From positions 19,226 to 83,225 of the forward strand of contig VIIQ02000315.1 of the NCBI GenBank assembly GCA_007449985.2: a DNA stretch of 64,000 nucleotides, read 5' to 3'. A program made the position numbers and the translations under genes. Below are positions 21,801 to 32,500 of this stretch, in pieces. The notes beneath the pieces were generated by a model, which saw only the letters and a program-made list of their open reading frames with translations, did no database searches and was not told where the DNA came from. The DNA comes from Desmodesmus armatus. Lineage: Eukaryota; Chlorophyta; Chlorophyceae; Sphaeropleales; Scenedesmaceae. Positions within the stretch are counted from its first letter, which is position 1, and the number at the start of each line of letters is the position of its first letter.

Positions 21801-21899
21801 CTGCGGCTGGTAGCGTTGCTGCGGAGGGTGCCTTGGGTGCTGCTGATGATGCCCATGCTGTGGTGTGTCATCCTTGACTATGTGCAGCAGGTCGTTCAT
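18820..21899 (-). CDS. Qa-SNARE syntaxin, plant SYP1 class, with duplicated membrane-anchor exon (syntaxin 2)
   Basis: Exons 21899-21513, 21028-20884, 20606-20454, 20026-19827, then either 19536-19399 or 19333-19196, then 18873-18820. Exons 2-5 have exactly the lengths of syntaxin 1 (145, 153, 200, 138), so the pair arose by tandem duplication. With one anchor exon the protein is 358 residues. It differs by a His/Gln-rich N-terminal stretch (residues ~12-50, [12 protein letters not shown] then [14 protein letters not shown]). The SNARE motif is nearly identical to its neighbour and includes the LHQIFLDM core. The anchor [22 protein letters not shown] is unusually Cys-rich at its start. The tail exon encodes [17 protein letters not shown], not the KPW ending, so the hydrophobic stretch would be longer than usual; tail choice is less certain than the rest. 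Confidence 0.9.
19196..19536 (-). repeat. Two tandem 138-nt copies of the syntaxin 2 membrane-anchor exon
   Basis: Copies 19399-19536 and 19196-19333 each have an AG acceptor and a GTAAGT donor, begin and end in phase 0, and encode [18 protein letters not shown], then Q or K, and an almost identical anchor (AIF versus AII). They are separated by 65 bases. Use of either gives a normal syntaxin; inclusion of both would give two anchors in frame. Confidence 0.93.
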
Positions 21900-23449
21900 T
21901 GTAGCTGAATACGCCTAACGCAAGTGCCACCCTGAGGGCCCTGATGCTTGCTGGGGTTCCTCCAAGAATCAAGCAGTAGCAGTTGTAGGGTGCAATGAGT
22001 GCTGGCAGCTTCCCCCCTCCTGAGAGCTCGTTGAAATTCACGATATACACTTAATGTCCATTCCTTGTGAGGATGGCAGCTGTAGACCAATCAGGACGCA
22101 CGTGCCAAACGGAACGATGATCTGCCTGGTTCTCTCGTTGGAACGAACAGCACTGTCGATGCACGTGATATGCTTCTGTCAGACGTTCAGAGATATTGCA
22201 GCGGCCATGTTCGCCAGGCCTATGGGAATGGTAGGAGGAATGGCAGTTGATGAGTTGACTTGGGCCCGATTTGGCGGATGTTACACTCGTGCTTGCCGTC
22301 ATGAGGCTCAGATAGAAAAAGACATCTACCAGGCCTGAGACAGCCTCCTCGTGGGTGAGGTAGCGCTTGCAAACAGTCTTGACTGGCAGCCAGCCTGCCA
22401 GGCTGGCAACTTTCAGGTGCGCTCTATTCAGGTGGGGGTATTGGCCTGTATATACCAGGGCAGCACGTGAGAGAAGTTGTGCTTGTGTTATCCATCCATT
22501 CGTTGTCATAAGTGTTCACGCCTGTGTCCTCCATGCATTACTACAGCAGCAATGACACCACCTGCAGTCACCATCGCCCAGACTGTGGTCGAACCTCTTT
22601 CTTAAATCTGCTGGCTGATACAACACACGCAACAGCCAACGCTCCTGCAAGGACCAACGCGGTTCAATGACACTTCAGTCACAAAGCGCTTCAAGAAAGC
22701 CACAGGAGGGTCACCCTGCACATGCACAAAACATCACACCAGCCACCTTGCCTCTAAATCCTGTCCGTCCTTTCCGTCACCTCCAGTCACTCACAAACAG
22801 ACAATCACACCCCCACTCAGGACAGTCAGCCAAGGTCAAGTATGGTACATGTCAGTGTGCACATGTCATGCGACATGCTATGATTCTGTGACAGCTGCTG
22901 CAGCTGCCGGGTGATGCCGTCAACCTGTTGGTACAACAATTCAAATCACACTCACACTAGGTGCCTAGCTAGGTCCATAGCTTGCACCTGCTACTGCCAT
23001 GCGGTGGTAATGCTTGAGCTACTGTTAACGAAAGTGTGCACCTAGAACCGTCCTGCACATGCCACGGACCAGAGTGCTGCTTGGCACTCACAACACAGGC
23101 ATACATTAGGCTTGCATACGGCCACATCCAGCACCCATGCAACACACAACAGTGCAGGCTTGTCGTGCAGAGCAAGTGCACACAAATGCAGATGACACCC
23201 ACGCGCAGGGGCTCGCCATGGGGCCAAACACACAGCCTGAGCCTACACCCAGCAGCAGATGTTCCACCACCCAAACACAGGCCTCAAATGATGCACCGGG
23301 CCGAGAGGCACCAACTGCTTGCTCCTGACCATCAAGCAGACAACAAACACTCTTGATTGCTGGCCTGTCAGACTGGAACTACCTGCACTTCCACTCCAAA
23401 CCTCAGCTCAGTGTCAGCACATACATGCACATGCATGCCATGAAACGCC
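21900..23449. other. Intergenic, promoter of syntaxin 2 and 3' flank of the carrier gene
   Basis: No gene seen. Frames here are short and composition is ordinary. A minus-strand open stretch at 22880-22935 after a CAACAG acceptor-like site could be a UTR exon, but nothing supports it. Confidence 0.4.
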
Positions 23450-25155
23450 TCACGCATTCATGGCGTCCATGCAAGCCTCAAAAGCAGCAAAGATGGCTGC
23501 ATTCACGACAAAACCGCGACCCATGGTCGCGCCCAAGCCCCGCACAAACACTCTGCTGCCCTCCTGTCGCCAACTTGTCACAGCACAGTCCCATGCACCG
23601 GTGTAGGGTGCAGCCAACCATGAGGCTGCCTGTGGGATGGCAACATTTTTTGAAACAGTGTTGGATGACAGACAAGCGGCAGCACACCAATGTCAGTCAC
23701 CCTCCAAGTCCAGTAAGTTAATGCATGTACATGAGGTCATAAGAAATAAACACCAACCACAGCTGCATGAAATAAGGACACTATTGTTGGTTTCAACATG
23801 ACAAGCGCTCCAGCTGACAGACTGCAACATTACAGATGTGTAAGACACCAAGCTTGATGACAGCCGATACAACACTCATGACAGTCAGTGGCAAACTCCT
23901 AAGGGTGCGTCCAGTCACACATACTCTGTGTATGCAGGCTGGAAGATTGCATACAAACAGCAAAGAGCCAGCCTCCCACCTGCATCCTACACTTGACGAC
24001 ATCAATGGGGTAGATGCTCATCCACGCGAGGGCACCCGCCAACCCTCCTGCAATGAACTGCACCAGCGGCTGCGAAGCTCCCGGATTCTCCTGCTTCTGG
24101 CCCTGCTGCTGCTGCTGTTGCCTTGGTGACTGCTGCGACCCTTGCTGCTGCTGCTGCTGCTGTTGATGCATATGATGAGGTATGTTCTGGACCAGTGACA
24201 GCTGCTGTTGATGCGCAGGCGGCTCTGCACCCTCCCATACAGACCTAGCCTGCATCATGAGCTGCTGCTCCTTCTGCGCCACTGCCTGCACCAACCCCTG
24301 CTGCCCCTGCTGCTGCTGCTCCTTCTGTACGGCTGCCTGCTCCAGCCCCATGTGCTGCTGCTGCTGATGCTGCTTCTGTTGCTGCTGCACTGGGTACATT
24401 GCCTTCCCCAAGCCCTGTACTGCAAAGTGGTAGACACAGAAGTATACGCCATAGCTGGGGGTGTCTCTCAGCAACGTCATGCCCAGGCCCCTTGTCAGAC
24501 CTGCAACATGTAAAAAAAACATTGGTGAGGAGACTGATTGCACACGCAACGGGGCTAATTGCATGTACCGCCACACGGCCGCATCGCGCAAAGGCAGTCG
24601 ACACAAGCACGTGGCAGGCAGGCAGGCAGTCTGCCATGTCAACTAAAAGAACCAACCATCGTGCTGCAAGACGGGTGTCGGATACACGGAGCCAGGGCGG
24701 ATAGAGATGCAAGCAGACCACCCTGCTACAGGAGGCCACCAGCATTATGGGAGGTGCTTCAGTAATGCTGCACGATTCCTCACCCGGCAGCAGCAGTGGC
24801 GGCTGCCGCTCTTACCTAGGACTCCCTTGCTGTGCACCACCTACCCCTCAACCCCGAAGATGCCGAACTCCTTGTCGCAACATCAGCAGCGGCGGCTGCC
24901 ACACTTTGACTGTTACTGCTACTGTTACATGGTTCAGGCAGTAGCAAGCCACGAGGCTCCTGGGGTACCAGTGGCACAGCACGCGTCAGGAGTAAGCAAC
25001 TTACCTAGGACTCCCTCGCTGTGCACCAGCTGCCTCAGCATATGCCATGGTCCCAGGTAGCCGGGTGTGCCTGGCAGAGGCTTCTGCAGCTGCATGCGGA
25101 TCTTCAGCAGCTCTGTGGGGGCACTGATGAAGCTCGTCATGGCCCCTGTGCACAC

Positions 25156-25205
<50 letters not shown>

Positions 25206-27201
25206 CAATTTCAAATCACAGTGATCTTCAGGAGCTCTGTGGGGGCACTGATGAAGCTTGTCATGGCACCTGTGCACACGAGCCACAGAGCAGCAGCAGC
25301 AGCAGGCAATTTCAAATCACAGTGATCGTAGGGGTGTCAATTTGCGCACGTAGCGATGCCGTTGTAGGACTGATCCTGCCCTTCAACCAGCAGGAGCAGC
25401 TAAGCAAGCAGGACAGTGGACTATGCTGCCGCCCCCGCTGCCGCCCCTCATGGAAAAGAAGCCGTCCTCCTACTGATAGACTGACAACTCATAAAATGAG
25501 CAGGGTGTGCAGAGTACAGAGTGAGCAGGGTACAGGGTGAGCAGGGCAGAGGGTACAGGGGACAGGGTGAGCAGGGTACAGGGTACAGGGTGTGCTGAAG
25601 GACACCTTCACTGTGTCCACACAGTTGCTGCCCAGCCGTGGCCTACTGCTGCTCACCTGCAAACATGCCAGAAATGCACGTGTACTCCCAGGACACCACC
25701 GCTCTGCTGTCACTGCCAGTCAGTGCACGATGTTGTCTTCACAAACATGCACAAAACCCTACACACTTGAGAAGCCATCGCCCCTCACACTGACCCTACC
25801 CAGGTGAGCTGGCTGTGCTGAACCGGCTGTGCTGACAAGGAGGTAGGGTTTTGGGAAAGGGGGGTGGGGTGGGGGGGTGGGGAGGCTGGGAGGTGGGGTG
25901 GGGAGGGGGGGGGGTTGCTGAAAAACACAATCACTAGGAGCTGGCACTTGCTGTCAACACGCCTGCTGCTGCTGCTCACCTGCAAACATGCCAGAGATGC
26001 ACGTGTGCTCCCAGGACACCACCGCTCTGCTGTCACTGCCAGTCAATGCACGCGCAGCTGCACCCTGGGCCTGAAAGCAGACCGCGTTCTGCACGCAGCG
26101 ACACGCACACAACAGTGGACAAGCATCGCCATGCAAGAAAAGTCATCTCAGGTTTGAGCAGTTTGCACGCACGGCATTCGGCACGCAGCGACACGCAAGT
26201 AGCGGCACCCACCAGCACTGAGTCTTTCAAGGTGCGCGCATTTTGTACAGTGCAGGCGCCCTTTGACTGAAGCATACGGCAAGCTGCTTGGTGCTTGTTG
26301 TGCATAGGCAAGGGCCACAGATCAAGGCCGCACTGCAATTGACTCATAGCCAGGCCGCGCACATGCTGGTAACAATTTGTGTCACATGACACAATGTGTA
26401 CACACAGAGCCTGCTAGTTACGGTTCTGCGTGCGTTCACACGTGCTGCAAGAAACAGCCACTTTGACCAGCCTTGGCTCCAGGGCTGCATGGCGCAAAGC
26501 GGACTTCCAGAACACCTTTGGTGCTGACACTGTTTCTGAAAACTGCTGCAACGCGCGCACCACCACCATCCTAACATGCATAGCCCACACCCCCATCCCC
26601 TCCCACCACCTCATCACGCTCCATGACACCACGACCACGCCACAGCCACCACCACCACACCGCAACACCCCGCATTGTGCCACAACACCACCCTCACTAC
26701 TTGGCACAACCCACCACAACCCACCCTAAACCGTACCTGCAAAGCAATGGTGTACAGTGGGTAGCTCATGCCCCTGAACAGATCCCGCATGCCAGCCTTT
26801 GCGCCACTGGCTCGCAAAATTGCCGCTGTAGAGGTGTGCTGGGAGCCCCGCTGCTGCAGGCGCACCCTGAGGGTATCCAGGGGCTGGCCAGCACAGATTC
26901 CCACCATGCCACTGATCGCACCTGCGTGTAGTGTAGGATTTCATGATGATTGATTGTGAACCAACAGTAGCAGCACAGCCTTCTGCCTTTTGCTTGGCTG
27001 CTGTGAGGCTTTGCTGTTTCACAACCACTTCTGCTGGTGAAGCCATATGGGCTCTGCAGTGCTGACACAGCCCACAGTCAATCTCTGAAAAAGATTCGTA
27101 CCTGCTATGAAGTCTTTTGTGGCATGCCCAATCTCCAGCTTGCTGGTGCCAATGCTGGCCTCAACTCCCAACAGCTCTGCTGTCTCTGCCACTCGCTCCA
27201 T
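23450..27201 (-). CDS. Mitochondrial carrier family (SLC25) protein with a large Gln-rich insert
   Basis: An inner-mitochondrial-membrane solute carrier. Six exons close exactly in phase: 27201-27102, 26921-26737, 26088-25980, 25145-25005, 24500-23980, 23629-23450, giving 411 residues. All three tandem repeats keep the signature: QPLDTLR, APTELLK and YPIDVVK. The second half reads GLTRGLGMTLLRDTPSYGVY and ends SWRQEGSRVFVRGLGATMG and FVVNAAIFAAFE. Overall similarity suggests the plant basic amino acid carrier (BAC) and SLC25A45/47/48 group, but substrate cannot be settled by eye. About 125 residues, almost all Gln/His/Ala (residues ~205-330, exon 5), are inserted between helices 4 and 5, making the protein longer than the usual ~300. 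Introns hold partial copies of exons 3 and 4. Confidence 0.9.
24816..24839 (-). repeat. Extra short copy of the carrier exon-4 tail with donor
   Basis: On the minus strand it reads VHSKGVL followed by the GTAAG donor, copying the end of exon 4 (25005-25030). It lies downstream of that exon in the transcript. Confidence 0.75.
25157..25204. repeat. (CAG)16, reading (CTG)16 on the carrier sense strand
   Basis: The triplet tract ends about ten bases before the AG acceptor of carrier exon 4, where the polypyrimidine tract should be. A shorter (CTG)5 lies at the matching place before the exon-4 head copy (around 25290). Confidence 0.9.
25213..25275 (-). repeat. Extra copy of the carrier exon-4 head with acceptor
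   Basis: On the minus strand a CACAG acceptor is followed by codons for AMTSFISAPTELLKI and then unrelated sequence, copying the head of exon 4. It lies upstream of the true exon in the transcript and includes the second carrier signature. Confidence 0.85.
25498..25592. repeat. Minisatellite, GAGCAGGGTACAGGGT-like unit
   Basis: About seven degenerate units of 10-16 bases inside carrier intron 3. No function is apparent. Confidence 0.8.
25657..25728 (-). repeat. Extra copy of the carrier exon-3 tail with donor
   Basis: It encodes DSRAVVSWEYTCISGMFA plus a GTGAGC donor, copying 25980-26050 (DSRAVVSWEHTCISGMFA). The NAVCFQ head of exon 3 is missing. A fragment of the exon head (AATGCCGTGCGTGC on the minus strand) also recurs upstream near 26165-26190. 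Confidence 0.85.
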
Positions 27202-28184
27202 GGTATCTGAAAGGCTAACAGTCCCTCGAACAGCTGTTGTAGCAAGCCAAGTACCGGTAAAGCTGTGGATGCTGAGTGGGACTGCTGACCTGTAGCGATC
27301 ACGATGTGCTGGCCGTGCAGAGCCCAACCTGCTGGGACGAGGGCCGCTCTGCACACTTCACAGCTGGTACGTGATGCTAGGCGCGACACAGAAAGAAGCG
27401 AACACAAGGCGACTGTTGACCCCGTTTGACTCATTTGACAGGCTGGCCTGTCCAAGACAATCAGTATGCTTCAGCAGTGTTGGGACTGCATTTCTGCTAC
27501 AAGTGCCATGTATGATTACAACTGCCAGATTGTGCGCTGTCAACTCTGGGGGCACCATCAACAGAAAATAACGACCACACACCAGCCGACAGGCAGCATA
27601 CTGCTGGCAGCAGCATATCTCATTTGACTGTAAGGCGCCAAGTAAGTGCCAGCCTTACACCTGTGACATGCCTTACACCTGTACAGCGGTCGAGCCGTGT
27701 ATCAAGCCAGGTCGTGCATGAATCAGCACTGTGTGGGAGGAAGAACAGAATAACCCACCCAGCTTGGACAAGCAGGGTGTACAACATGCGCACAGATCCT
27801 GGACCTCACTTTTTGCAAGCGCCCAGCTCAGCAACGGTCGCAAGTCATGTCAAGTACAGCAACACGGTGGCATCACCTCATACCACACACCCAACCTGGA
27901 ACCACACGCTCAACCTGGGACATGGTGTCCTGCACGGGCTCATCACAGCTCACACACTCACACAGCACCCATGTTGAGTCAGGCTGCTTGACTTCACCAG
28001 CTCAACAACAGTCAGCCATTACAAACTACTATGGCGCAGCAACAACACAGTCAGCACAGATGTTGACAACAAACTATGTCGCTAAATAGTCAGTCAGTCA
28101 GCACAACCCACGACAACACACGCAACACAACACCCCATGAGCATATGCAAGCTCCCCAACATGCACAACACCCAGTATGGTCAG

Positions 28185-28216
<32 letters not shown>

Positions 28217-30081
28217 CCGTTGCTTTGATCGGGTGCACATTCGGCATTGGCACATGAACTAGCGGGATGTGACTTGCAACCCATTGCCAGCCGTCTCAAT
28301 GCCTGGAGGCCATCAAAAGTGGGATGCACTGCACAAAGTAACCCCTGGATTTGCTGGCGACAGATGCACTACAAGGACCACATTCTGAAGCATGGGATTG
28401 GGTTGCAGGCGGCACGCTGGGCGCATGCTTGGCTTGTGTTCTGCTGTGTGATTGATGCTGCCTGTCTGACAGCCACACTGGTTGATGCCAGGCTGCGCGT
28501 CGGCGGTAGCGAGAACCGCGAGAGGCCAGGGGAAAAAAGGGTTGAACAACGCCACTCAAAATCACCCAGGCACTGCAAAATGCAGTAGTCATGGGTACTG
28601 GCAGGAGACAACAACTTGGCCGGGCCAAAAGGCCAGGCCATCTTTTGAAGGCAATGTGCCAGTGGAATGGTATGACCAGCACTGCCTGGCTCATGTGGCG
28701 CCTCAGTAGGGAAGCTCAGCATGGCCAGCTGTATGCAAAGTGCCGTTGTCCACTTGGCACTGTTCTTGGCAACAAAACTAATGAGGCGGGCATTTCCTGA
28801 CATCACAAGGTATCAACAGAACGTACTGAGCCAGTGTGGCTGGCCCTGCCAGGTGGGAGGTGTAGGAAGGGTGGCTGCCAGAGGGGTATACACATCACAT
28901 ATGCTGTGAGTCTGGCCAAGAGGCCTTCCGCAATCCCATAACCAAACCCAGAAAACACATCACACAACCATTGAGGGCAATGCCGTGCAAGTGAACAAAC
29001 TCCAGACCCTCACAGCCCAATGCTAGCGTATTGTGTTTGGGCCATGCACGGGTATAGCACAGATGGCAAGCCATCTGCTTGTAGTATGCATTGCAATTGT
29101 ACCCCTGAAAATGTACACGTGCACAAAGACGTAGATTGTGTTGCAATCCAAGCAGCCACCCACAATGCACATGCAAGCGGCTCTCACACCTGCTGCACAA
29201 GGCAACTGTTTACACACAGCACACCCAGAAATGCAGACACCACCCGTCCCAGGACCAACAGCATGCATGTCAAACCTGGGCAGCTCCAGGGCTGTTTCTG
29301 AATCCGAAAAGTGGCAACCAGTGGCTCAGCTGAGTGCGCAACACCGAGTATGCAGCTTTAGTGAATGTTGGCTGTCACAGCTGCTACTGAATAGCATTAG
29401 GGTGCACCTAGCCCCTTGCACCTCAAGCCCAAGGTGTGAGTGCCAGTGCAGCACGTAGCACAGACGATACAACTCCAAATACACTCACAGCGGCTGGCAC
29501 TGCACGAGCATGCGCAGGCACCGAAAAGGTCCAAGGGCAACATGAAAGCCTTGTAACAAACTGTGGCGTGTCACGGCATGGCACTACACTGACACCAAGG
29601 GGGCCCTCAGGGGAGGCTAGGAAGCCCAAGCAGTTCTGATGAGTCATCAGGATGAGGTATGAGTCATCAGTGATGACTATCTCACTGATCAGTGAGGTCC
29701 TCCTCATGAAATCCTCCTCACACACATGGTGACCTTGCCCACACAGCAGCTACAGAAGGACGCGCACTTTGCAGCCCCTTCAAGTGCATGCATACACCAG
29801 CATTGCATCAGTACCGTGAGGACAGCCCTTCCTGCGGGCATCTTTCCCGCCTCGTGACCCATCTTGACTGGCCACACACCCAACAGCCAAGTAAACCCAA
29901 CCGCTGGGGGAGAGCCAGAGCTTCACCACTGAGAGGCGCGTGACAGCCGCTGCCTATGCCCAGGTTCAGATCCTCCGTGCACACAGGGTAACCCCATCCA
30001 CACAGCAGTCACAGGGCCGACCGTCAGCCTGTCACACGAATGCGCCCATGGTGGCCACCAGAAGCACATCATTACAGCCCT
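27202..30081. other. Intergenic between carrier and four-helix protein genes
   Basis: I find no supportable gene in this 2.9 kb. It includes the carrier promoter (left end), a 31-base C run at 28185-28215 and repeated CACACAAC-type words at 27870-27990 and 28090-28160. Long minus-strand frames near 28300-28800 show no recognisable motifs and no splice-consistent partners. Confidence 0.4.
28185..28215. repeat. Poly-C tract (31 C)
   Basis: Uninterrupted homopolymer in intergenic DNA. Its length is uncertain in any assembly. Confidence 0.9.
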
Positions 30082-32500
30082 TCACAGCCCGGCTCGCCTC
30101 TTTTCCGCCTCGTCCCCCATCTTGAAAGCCATGTATGCACCCAAAATGGACGGCTGCGCACCGCCCCGCTGCGCATTCAGCACAGCGGCTCTCCCCGTGA
30201 CATCATTTGCTGCTGGTGCTGATGCTGCAGGAACACCTGAAGCGGTGCTGGATGGCTGTGCTGGGTAGCCACTACTATGGTAGGTTCCTGCAGCTGTAAG
30301 AGGACGTTGGACAGCATCTGCTGGACCTGCAGAGTCTGAGAGCTTGGTGCTGTAAGCTGTCCCGCCTGTTGCAGGGCTCAAGGGCAGGTGTGGGCACTCG
30401 TCTGGCCTGTAGACTGGCATGGCAATCACAGGCAGGGTACCTCCTGCGTGTGCACACAACACAGCGTGGCAGCGAGGAAACATGCGAAAAGCTTGAGTGG
30501 AACATGAGAAACAGGGTGAGATCAGTACAAAAACATAAGGCCCCTGGGGAATGTGCATGGGGTGTGCAGCTAGAAGGACCCATGCAGCAGGTGTCGTGAG
30601 TGGGTGGACGCTGCACCAACAGCAGGGCTCACAGCAGCAGCAGGGCCTACACGCAGCATCGTCCCCAGCTTTAGGCACCTCTGGTGCTCCTGCTGCGCAG
30701 CATGCAGGTCAAAGTGGATGCAATGCGCACAAACGTACTGGCACAGAGTCAACCGTTGACTCTGTCGGCTATGTGCGCTGCTCATGCCTAGATCAGCTTG
30801 CACAGCTGTGGAAATGCAAGAGAGCCTGCTACAAGCTGCTGACTGCTGTTCATGGCAATTTCAAGCGTACGGGGGAACGCGGGGCTCAGGCCGCGTGGCT
30901 GCTCGTCCATGCTGCTTACCTCCCACCACGCAGGCCACTGCTGCGTCTTTGTCTGCTTCGATGAGGGTGTGGAAAGCCATCGTCAGCACTGACAGGAACA
31001 GCAGGCACAAGACCAGGAGCTGCAAAGCAACAAAACATGCAGCAGACATTGCAGGGGCACAAAGTGCCGTCAAGAACATGGTCAGCACCGATAGGAACAG
31101 CACGAACAGGACCAGCACCTGCACAGCAGCAACACATGCAGCAATACATGAAGCAATACAACTTTAGCATGGGCACAATGCCTCAGGCGGTGCCTGCCCG
31201 CCCTTCAGCAGCAGTGTGATGCTGCAGCTGGCTCAGAAGGTGCGGGAGAACCATGCTACTGTTACTGTGGTGGTATGCACAAAAAGGCATGCAGGCACAT
31301 ATCGAGCTGTCAGGTACAAACATATGGATGTGGGGGTCCTTAGGGCAGCAGCTAAGCTGGACTCTGTCTTGAAGACATCAAGGCCTGGCTTAGATGGTAC
31401 ATGATGCGCTGAGTGTGTTAGCATAGAGCGTGCATGAGTGGCATGCATGCATGCGATCCCAACAACATCTTCAGCATCATCAAATGAAATGTGATGGTAC
31501 GAGGACAGGTAAGTGCCTTGGAGTACCCTATGACGGCAGCGCTGGCTACTGCTGCTGCTGTGCAGAGGTGCCCCTTGCTGTTTGGTGGACAGCAGGAGGG
31601 CACAGCAAGCCCACATGGTGCATGTAGTGTGTTGTAGCCTACAGCATGTTGCTGCTGTGGTATGCACACCTTGCACGGCAATGCCCATGCCTTCTACTGC
31701 CAAAATTTGAAAAATCAGTGGGTCCCTCTGCATCGTATCGTGTCTCACTGCTGCCACATCAAAGGTGTGGGACACACTGCCCGTCAGTGTTGCTGAAGCT
31801 GCAACTGCCACCAGCAAAAGATAACACAAAAAAGTAACAGATAACACTTGCTTACCAGAGACTGGATCGCAATGACCCAGGCAGGTGTATGGAGCTTGTG
31901 ATCAGGCACAGCCTCCTGCTTCACGAAAGCCACGATTGTCAGAGCGATGGAAGTCATCAGTGCAATCGCACCAAACACCAGCACGAGCTTGGCTACTGTT
32001 GTGGTGCCTCCCTTCCTGAGTGCAGACCGTGCCAGCCTTGCAGCCAGGTAGACACAACCGCCGGCGAGGGTACACATCATGTAGGCATCTAGGTACACTG
32101 CTAGCATCCCAGCTGCCATCATGGCTTCGTGTGATGCTGGAAAAGTGCCCGTGGCCACAAGCATGGTCAGTACTGCACCTGTGGATGATACAGCAAGGAG
32201 GTGGAGTGGTGCCAGGTCAGCACTTGTACAGCTTCCAGCTACACCCTACAATCCCGATTTACACTCCCTTCCAACTTCCAGGCCATCATATTGTTTCAGG
32301 AAGGCAAATGTATCCGTTATTTGTTCGTTTGCAGCGGTGGTGCCGTGCCGTTCTGCTGCCGTGTGGTTCCGGAAGCTTTTTCGGACATGCTTACCAATCA
32401 CTACCATGCCAACGCCGTAGAACCAGCACTCCGATAGAATCTCTGCGCGACGGCGCTCTGCAGAGCCCCAAAGACACATTGCTGAGAACCCACGAGCCAT
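30082..32500 (-). CDS. Four-helix membrane protein of unknown function
   Basis: Four exons close exactly in phase: 32500-32395, 32178-31856, 31019-30920, 30443-30082, giving 296 residues from ATG 32500. Hydrophobic segments: FYGVGMVVIGAVLTMLVATG; MLAVYLDAYMMCTLAGGCVY; LVLVFGAIALMTSIALTIVA; and LLVLCLLFLSVLTMAFHTL. A hydrophilic Pro/Ser/Thr/Ala-rich C-terminal tail (residues ~177-296) ends in KMGDEAEKRRAGL. The spacing resembles tetra-spanning proteins with a cytoplasmic tail, but I do not recognise the family. There is no cleavable signal peptide. An in-frame ATG at 32653 would add 51 residues upstream, but the composition before 32500 looks non-coding. Confidence 0.72.
31077..31118 (-). repeat. 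Extra copy of the four-helix gene exon-3 head with acceptor
   Basis: On the minus strand a GTGCAG acceptor precedes codons for VLVLFVLFLSVLTM, matching LLVLCLLFLSVLTM of the true exon 100 bases downstream, and then the similarity stops. Both acceptors are in the same phase. Confidence 0.8.

Noticed and set aside
22051..22509. 152-codon minus-strand frame
   Set aside because: It lies in the presumed syntaxin 2 promoter, shows no similarity to anything I recognise and has no splice-consistent continuation.
28296..28806. Minus-strand frames of 130-145 codons
   Set aside because: No motif, no partner exons and ordinary composition; not distinguishable from chance.
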